A stretch of 64,000 nt of DNA, taken from assembly GCF_002002865.1 (NCBI RefSeq), contig NZ_CP019508.1, positions 3,328,501-3,392,500 on the forward strand. Reading direction: 5' to 3'. Below, one piece after another: positions 8,075 to 15,743 of this stretch. This stretch comes from Brevundimonas sp. LM2 (lineage in GTDB: Bacteria; Pseudomonadota; Alphaproteobacteria; Caulobacterales; Caulobacteraceae). The position numbers were made by a program, and so were the translations under genes. The notes below the pieces were generated by a model. That model did no database searches. It was not told the DNA's origin and saw only the letters and a list, made by a program, of their open reading frames with translations. Numbering within the stretch: position 1 is the first letter of the stretch; every line of letters starts with the position of its first letter.

Positions 8075-10873
8075 ATGAACACCATCCGCACCGGCTTCGG
8101 CCGCCGATCCACCCTGCTCGCCGCCCTGACGGGCGTCAGCCTTCTGGCCCTCGGCACGGCCGCCGAGGCCGGCGACCTGCGCGGCCGGGTCACGGACGCC
8201 AACAGCGGCGCCGCCCTGCAGGGCGCGGACATCCGCCTGGTCGAGACCGGTCGCCAGATCGTGGCCGACAGCGCCGGGACCTTCACCGTCACCGGCCTGC
8301 CCGCCGGGACCTATACGGTCGTCGCCCGCTACACCGGCTATGCCGACGTCACCCAGCAGGTGGTCGTCGACGAGACCGGCTCGGCCGAGATCAGCCTGCG
8401 GCTGGGGGCCGAGCTCGCCGGCACCGAAGTCGGCGAGATCGTCGTCACCGGCACCCGCGCGGCCCAGGCCCGCGCCCTGCAGGTCAAGCGGTCGGCCCCG
8501 ACGATCATCGAGGCCCTGGCGGCCGACGACGTCGGCAAGCTGCCCGACGCCAACGCGGCCGACGCCGTTCAGCGCCTGCCCGGCGTGTCCATCACCATCG
8601 ACCAGGGCGAAGGCCGCTATGTCGTCATCCGCGGCGTCGACAGCAATCTGAACAACGTCACGGTCAACGGCCAGATCTTCCCAGGACCCGAAGGCGGTGC
8701 GCGGCGCGTGGCGCTGGACACCTTCCCGTCGGACATCATCGCGCGCGTCGAGATCGTCAAGGCGCTGACGCCGGACATGGACCCGAACGCGGTCGGCGGC
8801 TCGATCAACCTCGTGACGGCCAGCGCCTTCGACCGGCCCGAGGGCTTCGCCTATGGCTCGGCGACCTACGGCTACAACGAAAAGAGCGGCAACCACCCCT
8901 ACGGCGGCAACCTGTCGTACGGCAGCCTTTTCGGGCCGGACAACCAGTTCGGCGTCGTCCTGTCGGGCAGCTATTCGCTGCGGGAATATGAATCCGACAC
9001 GATCGAGGGGGCCGGCTATCGCGCGATCAACGGTCAGATCCTGCCCGACAGCCAGGTGTTCCGCGACTATGCGATCGAGCGCCAGCGCGTCGGCGCGGTG
9101 GCCAACTTGGAGTGGCGTCCGAACGACGACCTGCGGCTGTTCGCCAACAACACCTACACCCGCTACGCCGACGACGAAGAGCGCGACACGCTCACGGTCC
9201 AGTACGCCCTGGGAACCTTGACACCCAGCACGGCGACGACTTCAGGCACCTATTCCCAGGGTCGCGGCACGGTCGAACTGCGCAGCCGCAAGGTCGTCCA
9301 GACCCTCTACAACCTCTCGACCGGCGGCGAATATGTGAACGGCCCGTGGACGCTGAACTTCGACGGCGTCTACGCCAATGCGACCGAGGACACCCCGCGC
9401 CGGATCGACTGGGAGTTCCGGTCCGCCGCCAACGCTTTCCCGAACACCTTCGGCCCCTCGGGCCCGTTCATCGACATCCAGTCGCCGAACCTCGCCGACG
9501 CCAGCCGCTATCCCTTCCGCCGCGTGCGGCGTCGCACCGACGACGTGCAGGAGGACACCTATTCGTTGGGCTTCGACCTGCGCTACGACCTGGGCCAGTC
9601 CTCGGCCTTCCTCAAGGCCGGCACCCGCTATGTCACCCGCGACAAGTCCTGGGATCGCACCAACCAGAATTTCACCGGCGCGACCACGACCTTCCTGCTG
9701 TCGAAGGTCTCCGACGTCGGTCCCACCGACTTCCTGGACGGCCGTTTCAACTTCGGGCCGCAGATCAACTACAGCGCGGCCGAGCAGTTCCTGGGCGACA
9801 ACCTGGCCCGGTTCACGCCCGACGCCGCCACGACCCGGACCGACTCACTTGTCACCGACTTCAACGCTTCGGAAGAGGTCCTGGCCGGTTACGGCATGGG
9901 CAACTTCGAGTTCCACGGCGTGACGGTGATCGCCGGTCTGCGGGTCGAACAGACCAACGCCGACTACGAGGCCTACGACCTGCGCACCGGCTCGGTCGGC
10001 ACCCCGCCGCTGCGGCGCGGCGGCACGGACTACACCAACGTCCTGCCCAGCATCCACCTGCGGGCCGAGCCGATGGACAATCTGTTGATCCGCGCGGCCT
10101 GGTCGAACACCATCGGCCGGCCGAACTACACCGATATCGTGCCGCGTCGACAGATCGAGTCGACCCAGATCGCGGCCGGCGTCTTCCGCGGCGCGGGCAG
10201 CGAAGGCAATCCCGACCTGGAACCGTTCGAATCGATGAACCTGGATTTTTCGGCCGAATACTACCTGACCCCGGCCGGCATCCTGTCCTTCGGCGCCTTC
10301 TACAAGGACATCGACAACCCGGTCTATAACCGCACGGTCGACCAGACGAACGTCACCCTTGACGGCCAGGTCTTCGATCTGCTGAGCATCACCCGGCCGA
10401 CGAACGCCGACAACGGCAAGATCAAGGGCGTCGAGATCAACTACCAGCAGCAGTTCACCTTCCTGCCGTCGCCCTTCGACGGGTTCGGGTTCTCGGCCAA
10501 CGGCACCCTGGTGGACAGTGAGGTCGAAGTCTTCGGCCGCACCGGCGACATCCCCTTCTTCCGCCAGTCGGACACCCTGGGCAATGTCGCCCTCTACTAT
10601 GAGAAATACGGCTTCTCGGCCCGCCTCGCCCTGGCGCACCGCAGCGACTACATCGATGCGCTCAACGCCCCCGGCCTCGACCTGCACGTCGCCGAACGCA
10701 ACCAGCTGGACTTCAAGGCCTCGTACGAGATCCGCGACGGGCTGGAGATCTTCGGCTCGGTGCTCAACATCAACGATGTGCCGCTCCAGACCTATCTGGG
10801 CGACAAGAGCCGGGTCTCGTCGCGGGAAATCTATGGCCTGTCGGCGGCGGCCGGCCTGAACTTCAGGTTCTAG
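8075..10873 (+). CDS. TonB-dependent receptor with carboxypeptidase-regulatory-like N-domain
   Basis: 932 aa. Signal peptide about 1-31 (ends AAEAG). Residues about 32-112 are a CarboxypepD-reg-like beta-sandwich (LRGRVTDANSGAALQGADIR, then LPAGTYTVVARYTGY). The TonB box region EIVVTGTRA precedes the plug (KLPDANAADAVQRLPGVSI; VVIRGVDSNLNNVTVNG; DPNAVGGSINLVT). The barrel ends LNFRF. The plug wording is that of the large Caulobacter/Xanthomonas-type receptors that take up oligosaccharides or other large nutrients. It has no STN domain, so no FecR signalling. The phosphatase gene begins 4 bp after its stop, which points to uptake coupled to a phosphate ester. Confidence 0.92.
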   Translation: MNTIRTGFGRRSTLLAALTGVSLLALGTAAEAGDLRGRVTDANSGAALQGADIRLVETGRQIVADSAGTFTVTGLPAGTYTVVARYTGYADVTQQVVVDETGSAEISLRLGAELAGTEVGEIVVTGTRAAQARALQVKRSAPTIIEALAADDVGKLPDANAADAVQRLPGVSITIDQGEGRYVVIRGVDSNLNNVTVNGQIFPGPEGGARRVALDTFPSDIIARVEIVKALTPDMDPNAVGGSINLVTASAFDRPEGFAYGSATYGYNEKSGNHPYGGNLSYGSLFGPDNQFGVVLSGSYSLREYESDTIEGAGYRAINGQILPDSQVFRDYAIERQRVGAVANLEWRPNDDLRLFANNTYTRYADDEERDTLTVQYALGTLTPSTATTSGTYSQGRGTVELRSRKVVQTLYNLSTGGEYVNGPWTLNFDGVYANATEDTPRRIDWEFRSAANAFPNTFGPSGPFIDIQSPNLADASRYPFRRVRRRTDDVQEDTYSLGFDLRYDLGQSSAFLKAGTRYVTRDKSWDRTNQNFTGATTTFLLSKVSDVGPTDFLDGRFNFGPQINYSAAEQFLGDNLARFTPDAATTRTDSLVTDFNASEEVLAGYGMGNFEFHGVTVIAGLRVEQTNADYEAYDLRTGSVGTPPLRRGGTDYTNVLPSIHLRAEPMDNLLIRAAWSNTIGRPNYTDIVPRRQIESTQIAAGVFRGAGSEGNPDLEPFESMNLDFSAEYYLTPAGILSFGAFYKDIDNPVYNRTVDQTNVTLDGQVFDLLSITRPTNADNGKIKGVEINYQQQFTFLPSPFDGFGFSANGTLVDSEVEVFGRTGDIPFFRQSDTLGNVALYYEKYGFSARLALAHRSDYIDALNAPGLDLHVAERNQLDFKASYEIRDGLEIFGSVLNINDVPLQTYLGDKSRVSSREIYGLSAAAGLNFRF

Positions 10874-10877
10874 GACG

Positions 10878-12443
10878 ATGACCGACCTCCAGACCGTTTC
10901 GCGTCGCCGCCTGCTGAGGAGCGCCGCGACGCTCGCCGCGCTGTCTCTGGCTCCGGTCTCGGTCTGGGGGTGCGTCTCGGCGCGCGTCCCGCTGGGCGGC
11001 TATCCGTTCACCCTGGGGGTCGCATCGGGCGATCCCCTGGCGGACGGATTCGTCGCCTGGACCCGGCTGGCCCCCAGGCCGCTCGAGGCCGACGGCGGCA
11101 TGCCCGCCGCCCCGGTCGAGGTCCGCTGGATCGTGGCCGAGGACGCGGCCCTGACCCGCGTCGTCGCCGACGGTCGGACCATCGCCGCGCCCGAGGCCGG
11201 CCACTCGGTCCATGTGGAGGTCCAGGGCCTGCGACCCGACAGGGAGTACTGGTACCGGTTCATGGCGGGCGGCGAGGCCAGCCAGATCGGGCGGGCCCGG
11301 ACCACGCCGGCGGCCGGCGCGCCGGTCGATCGCCTGAGGGCGTGCTTCACCTCGTGCCAGAAATACGAGGCGGGCTTCTATGCCGGCTATCGCCATCTGG
11401 TCGAGGAGAACCCCGACCTGATCCTGTTCCTGGGCGACTACATCTACGAGGGCGATCCGGGCAGCCGCCAGAGCGTGCGCCTGCACCAGAACCCGGAGCC
11501 CCTGGACATCGGCGGCTACCGCGTCCGCTACGCGACCTACAAGACCGATCCCCTGCTTCAGGCCGCCCATGCGGCCGCCCCCTGGGTCGTCATCTGGGAC
11601 GACCACGAGGTGGTCAACGACTACGGGGCCGACCGGGGCGACGGCGCAGATCCGGCGAGCTTCCTGGCCCGGCGCGCCGCCGCCTACCAGGCCTATTTCG
11701 AGCACATGCCCCTGCGTCGGACGATGCGGCCGGTCGGCCCGGACATGCAGCTGTACCGGACCGTCGACTGGGGCGACCTGGCCCAGTTCCAGCTGGTCGA
11801 CGACCGCCAGTACCGCGACGCCCCGCCCTGCATGGCCCCCGGGCAGACGGGCAAGCTGATCGCGGACTGCGACGATCGCCGCGACCCCGCCCGCTCGATC
11901 CTGGGCGGGCGGCAGGAGGCCTGGCTGCTGGACACCCTGGCCCGTTCGGACGCGCGCTGGAACCTGCTGACGCAACAGACCCTGTTCGGCCCGATGGCGG
12001 TGCGCGACCCGGCCGACATGACCCAGGCGCGGTTCTCGAACGACGGCTGGGACGGCTATCCGGCCGGCCGCGACCGCATCACCGCCCGGTGGGTCGAGGC
12101 CGGCGTCTCGAACCCCCTGGTCCTCGGCGGAGACATCCACGCCTTCGCGGCGGGGACGATCCGGAACGGCCCGGACGGCCCGGTCGTCGCCAGCGAGTTC
12201 GTCGGCGGCTCCATGACCTCCCTGGGAATGGAGCCGGCGATCGCCAGTCTGATCAAGGGGCTGAACCCACGGCTCGAGGTGCTGGAAACGGCGCGCCGCG
12301 GCTATGGGCGGCTGGACCTGACTGCGGGTCGGGCCTACGTCGCCTTCCGCGCCCTGGCCGACGCCCGCGATCCCGACAGCGCCCTGTCGACCCTGAACGC
12401 CTTCGTCGTCGAGAATGGCCGCGCCGGCGTGACGGCCGCTTGA
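10878..12443 (+). CDS. phoD: PhoD-type alkaline phosphatase/phosphodiesterase
   Basis: 521 aa. The N-terminus has a twin-arginine signal (SRRRLL at about 8-13, then a hydrophobic stretch), so it should be exported folded with its metals. A fibronectin-like N-domain covers about 36-140. The metallophosphatase core shows FTSCQKYEAGFY, FLGDYIYEG, WDDHEVVNDYGAD and GGDIHAFAAG, the expected Fe/Ca ligands and active-site segments of PhoD. It should release phosphate from phosphomono- or diesters at the cell surface or in the periplasm. It sits 4 bp behind a TonB receptor and 11 bp before a secreted propeller-like protein: one operon. Confidence 0.92.
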   Translation: MTDLQTVSRRRLLRSAATLAALSLAPVSVWGCVSARVPLGGYPFTLGVASGDPLADGFVAWTRLAPRPLEADGGMPAAPVEVRWIVAEDAALTRVVADGRTIAAPEAGHSVHVEVQGLRPDREYWYRFMAGGEASQIGRARTTPAAGAPVDRLRACFTSCQKYEAGFYAGYRHLVEENPDLILFLGDYIYEGDPGSRQSVRLHQNPEPLDIGGYRVRYATYKTDPLLQAAHAAAPWVVIWDDHEVVNDYGADRGDGADPASFLARRAAAYQAYFEHMPLRRTMRPVGPDMQLYRTVDWGDLAQFQLVDDRQYRDAPPCMAPGQTGKLIADCDDRRDPARSILGGRQEAWLLDTLARSDARWNLLTQQTLFGPMAVRDPADMTQARFSNDGWDGYPAGRDRITARWVEAGVSNPLVLGGDIHAFAAGTIRNGPDGPVVASEFVGGSMTSLGMEPAIASLIKGLNPRLEVLETARRGYGRLDLTAGRAYVAFRALADARDPDSALSTLNAFVVENGRAGVTAA

Positions 12444-12454
12444 GGACACCGACG

Positions 12455-13258
12455 ATGCGCATGCTTCTGTTCGCCGCCGCGATGGCCTTGTCGACCCCGG
12501 CGGTGGCCGATCCGGCCACGACCGCGCCGGCCGAGGTCCTGCGTCGCATTCCGGCCGAGGAGGCGCGGCAGGGCGTGGCCGTCGATGCCGACCACCTTTA
12601 CGCCATCGATAACAGCCGCATCGGCAAATACGATCGCGCGAGCGGTCGCAGGATGGCGGCGTGGTCCGGGGACCCGGCCCTGATCCCGCATCTGAACAGC
12701 TGCTCGGTCGTCGAGCGCCAGCTGGTTTGCGCCTCCTCCAACTATCCGGCCACGCCTATGACCAGTTCGGTCGAGGTCTTCGACCTGGAGACCCTCACAC
12801 ACAGCGGCTCGGTCTCGCTCGGCCCCGGCACGGGGTCGCTGACCTGGGTCGAGCGCCACGACGGCTTCTGGTGGGCGACGTTCGCGAACTACGACGGGCG
12901 CGGCGGCGACACCGGCCGCGATCACCGCAGCACGGTGCTGGTGAAGTTCGATGACGACTGGCACCGGCTGGAGGCCTGGCTGTTCCCGGAGACGGTCCTG
13001 GCCTGGTTCGCCCCATACAGCAGTTCGGGGGGTGTCTGGGGCGATGACGATCGTCTGTATGTCACCGGCCACGACGAACAGGAGCTCTATGTGCTGGCCC
13101 TGCCGGAGGCCGGCGGCCGCCTGATCCATGTGGCGACGATTCCGGTCGCCGCACGCGGCCAGGCCGTCTCCTGGGGCGGGGACCGGACGGTCTGGGGCAT
13201 CGATCGGAGCACGCTGGAACTGATCGAGATGCGGCTGCCCCTCGTGATCACGCCCTGA
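12455..13258 (+). CDS. secreted beta-propeller-like protein
   Basis: 267 aa from the ATG at 12455, 11 bp after phoD. Signal peptide ends TPAVA. Several short blade-like repeats follow: GVAVDADHLYAIDNSRIGKYD, SSVEVFDLETLTHSGSV, GGVWGDDDRLYVTGHDEQELYVL and AVSWGGDRTVWGIDRST, each with an aromatic/Asp pattern like YVTD-type propellers. The length suits five or six blades. Database names such as cycloisomerase are sometimes attached to such proteins without evidence. Its co-location suggests it helps phosphate-ester use; the exact job is unknown. Confidence 0.75.
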   Translation: MRMLLFAAAMALSTPAVADPATTAPAEVLRRIPAEEARQGVAVDADHLYAIDNSRIGKYDRASGRRMAAWSGDPALIPHLNSCSVVERQLVCASSNYPATPMTSSVEVFDLETLTHSGSVSLGPGTGSLTWVERHDGFWWATFANYDGRGGDTGRDHRSTVLVKFDDDWHRLEAWLFPETVLAWFAPYSSSGGVWGDDDRLYVTGHDEQELYVLALPEAGGRLIHVATIPVAARGQAVSWGGDRTVWGIDRSTLELIEMRLPLVITP

Positions 13259-13302
13259 CCGCGACGGGTGGTCGGGCGAGCGGCTCGATTGTATCAAACC
13301 CC

Positions 13303-13959
13303 ATGGCCACTGAGACCGCGCTCGAAGCCGCACCCGACCCCAAGGCAACGCTCAGCCGCGTCGATGCCAAGCTGCGGACGCGCTCCCGCATCCGATCGGC
13401 GGCCGTCGCCCTGTTTCGCGAGGAGGGATTCGACAATGTCACAACCGCCCAGATCGCCGCCTCGGTCGGGGTCACCCAACGCACCCTCTTCCGTCATTTT
13501 CGGACCAAGGACGCCATCCTGTTCGACGACGATGGACTGGTGGAACTGTTCGAGGCCACCCTCGGCCGGAACCTGGCCCAACATCCGCCGCATGAGGCGA
13601 TCCGGTGTACGATCCGTGAAATGGGCGCGATCTACGATCGACACGCCGCCCTGTTCCGGGCGCTGCATGCCGTGATTATCCAGTCCCCGATGCTCCGCGC
13701 CTTTGCTCGTGAACGGACCGCGCGGATCGACGATCTGGTCGCCTGGGGCCTCGAAGGCCACGAGGCCTTCCACGATCGAGCTGGCCCTGCCGACGTGTCC
13801 AGCCAGGCCACCGCCGCTGCGCTGATGGGGGCCGTGCGCGTCGTCACGGACGCGTGGCTGGAAGAGCGGATGCCCGGGACCATGGTCACGCTGTGCGATC
13901 GATCGTGGGCGGCATTTGCGCCGATCCTGGACTGCAAGGTGCGCTTGTCAGTGCCGTGA
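13303..13959 (+). CDS. TetR-family transcriptional regulator
   Basis: 218 aa. HTH at about residues 30-75 (IRSAAVALFREEGFDNVTTA, VTQRTLFRHFRTKDAI). The C-terminal ligand domain is helical and not diagnostic. It lies 44 bp downstream of the propeller gene on the same strand, so it may be co-transcribed with the receptor-phoD operon, or it may act on the convergent trehalase unit. No operator was identified. An extended N-terminus before the HTH (about 25 residues) leaves some doubt about the start. Confidence 0.85.
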   Translation: MATETALEAAPDPKATLSRVDAKLRTRSRIRSAAVALFREEGFDNVTTAQIAASVGVTQRTLFRHFRTKDAILFDDDGLVELFEATLGRNLAQHPPHEAIRCTIREMGAIYDRHAALFRALHAVIIQSPMLRAFARERTARIDDLVAWGLEGHEAFHDRAGPADVSSQATAAALMGAVRVVTDAWLEERMPGTMVTLCDRSWAAFAPILDCKVRLSVP

Positions 13960-13990
13960 AGCCTAGCAATCGATACGCCCATCGCCAAGC

Positions 13991-14009
13991 GGCCCCATGA
14001 CTTGGGGCC
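13991..14009. terminator. hairpin between convergent tetR and trehalase genes
   Basis: Perfect 7-bp stem GGCCCCA / TGGGGCC with loop TGACT. It ends at the trehalase stop codon and lies 32 bp after the tetR stop. No T-tract on either side, so termination is only possible, not shown. Confidence 0.4.
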
Positions 14010-15646
14010 TATGGAGTGTCGGGAGCAGGCGTGTCGTGTGACGGAGCACCCGATGCGGCGGCGGGATGGTCGGGGTAGCGGTCCAGCAAGGCGCGCGTCA
14101 CGCCGTTGGTCCATCCGAACCCGTCCTGAAGCGGATACTCGCCGCCGCCGCCCGGTCTCTGCTCCTCCACGTCGTATTTCTCCAGCAATTTTCCGGTCTC
14201 GAGATAGACGCGCTGGACGGTCGCCAACCAGCGCACGGCGATGGTCTCGGCCAAGGCGTCGTGGCCGTAGCGGTTCAACCCCACGACGGCCACCCACTGC
14301 AGCGGCGCCCAGCCGTTTGGCCGGTCCCATTGCTGGCCAGTAGTCACCGTCGTGGTCCGAAGGCCGCCCGGCGCCACCAGGTCGGCCTCTGCCAGACGCG
14401 CCGTCGCCCGGGCCTGGGAGGGCGTGGCCAGACCTGCGAACAGCGGATAAAGCATGGCGGCGGAGACCCGGTCCGTCAGACGCCCGCTCCGGAGGTCCAG
14501 GTCGCCGAAGCGGCCTTCGGACCGGCTCCAGAGATGGCGATGAATTGCCCGGCGCCTGGCGGCGGCGCGCCGCTCGAAGTCCCGCATGCAGGCGCGCTCG
14601 GCAAGGGCCCGGCAGTGTGCGGCGATGGTCCGCTCCAGAGTCCACATCAGGCTGTTGAGATCGACCGGCACGATTTCTGTGGTCCGGATCGAAGCGAGGC
14701 GCTGGGGGTCGTCAAGCCAGCGCGAGCTGAAATCCCAGCCGCTCTCGGCCCCCGAGCGCAGGTGTCGATACATCTCCGGCGCAGGCCGATCCGCGGCCGC
14801 GGCCGCTGTCGCCACGTCCTCGCTCCAGGACTCATCGCGCGGCGTGTCGCGCTCGTCGTAATAACGATTCAGCAGGGCCCCGTCGGGCATCCTCACAACA
14901 TGGGCGCAGGCGACCTGGGTCCGGACGCAGGCCTCGCCCGCCATCCAGAAGGCATGTTCCCGGCGCATCGCGCGAAGCTGGCGGTCCAGGCTCTCCGCGT
15001 CGTCGCGCGTCGACAGGCCTACCATTAGCGCGAAGAAGGGCGGCTGGGACCGGCTGAGGTAGTAGGTGCGCGAGCCGTTGGGGATCAGCCCGTGGGTCTC
15101 GACCATCGCCTCGAAGTTCTCGACCATGGATTCGAGCAGATCGGCCTGGCCGTCGGCGGCCAGGCCGAGCAGGGTGAAATAGCTGTCCCAGTAGTAGATC
15201 TCGCGAAATCGACCGCCGGGAACGACATAGGGCTGGGGCAGGGCCAGCGCCGAAGAGCCCTCGACGGGCTCGAGCGCCGGCCGGGTCAGCACCGGCCACA
15301 GGGCGGCGATATGATCCTTGAGCGGCAGGCGCGCCAAGGATGCGTCGGCCTCCGGCATCGGTCCAGCCTCGGGAAGGATGAAGCGCGCCTCCACGAAGCG
15401 CCGTAGTGCCGCGTCGTCGGCCGGTTGCTCGCGTGCGTAGTCAGCCATGATCCGGGCCACCGACACGCGCGGGGTCGCGTCAACGAAGGTCTTGCCGTCG
15501 GGAAAGATCCGGCGGGCCTGAACTGCCTCGAAGAGCGGACCATAGAGATCCGAAGGCGTCGATCGCTCCGCCTGGGCCGCGCCGAGCGCGACGGCCAGAA
15601 GCCCGGCCAGAAGGCAGCGGACGACAGGAAAGCGGATGACGCGCAT
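14009..15646 (-). CDS. treA: periplasmic trehalase (GH37)
   Basis: 545 aa with a signal peptide ending AAQA (about residue 26). It hydrolyses trehalose to two glucose in the periplasm. Both trehalase signatures are present: PGGRFREIYYWDSYF (143-157) and QWDRPNGWAP. The two catalytic carboxylates of E. coli TreA (Asp312 and Glu496 from memory) correspond to Asp305 in SGWDFSSRW and Glu489 in LEKYDV; GGGGEYPLQDGFGWTNGV follows. The gene starts 97 bp after the stop of a TonB receptor that is preceded by fecR and an ECF sigma gene, so trehalose or a trehalose-containing glycan is a candidate substrate of that system. Confidence 0.95.
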   Translation of the reverse strand: MRVIRFPVVRCLLAGLLAVALGAAQAERSTPSDLYGPLFEAVQARRIFPDGKTFVDATPRVSVARIMADYAREQPADDAALRRFVEARFILPEAGPMPEADASLARLPLKDHIAALWPVLTRPALEPVEGSSALALPQPYVVPGGRFREIYYWDSYFTLLGLAADGQADLLESMVENFEAMVETHGLIPNGSRTYYLSRSQPPFFALMVGLSTRDDAESLDRQLRAMRREHAFWMAGEACVRTQVACAHVVRMPDGALLNRYYDERDTPRDESWSEDVATAAAAADRPAPEMYRHLRSGAESGWDFSSRWLDDPQRLASIRTTEIVPVDLNSLMWTLERTIAAHCRALAERACMRDFERRAAARRRAIHRHLWSRSEGRFGDLDLRSGRLTDRVSAAMLYPLFAGLATPSQARATARLAEADLVAPGGLRTTTVTTGQQWDRPNGWAPLQWVAVVGLNRYGHDALAETIAVRWLATVQRVYLETGKLLEKYDVEEQRPGGGGEYPLQDGFGWTNGVTRALLDRYPDHPAAASGAPSHDTPAPDTP

Positions 15647-15743
15647 GAAGAACTCTTTGACAGCAAAGGCTCGCCGGGTATCGGCGAAAAGAGGCTCCGC
15701 ATCGGGTCTCGCAAGGATCCGGACGCGGAGCCGGGGCGGGAGA

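Noticed and set aside
10970..12454. Long open frame on the plus strand over phoD, arginine-rich
   Set aside because: It overlaps the PhoD coding sequence in another frame and has the low-complexity RG/PR composition typical of shadow frames in GC-rich DNA; only its last part (12455-13258) is a real gene.
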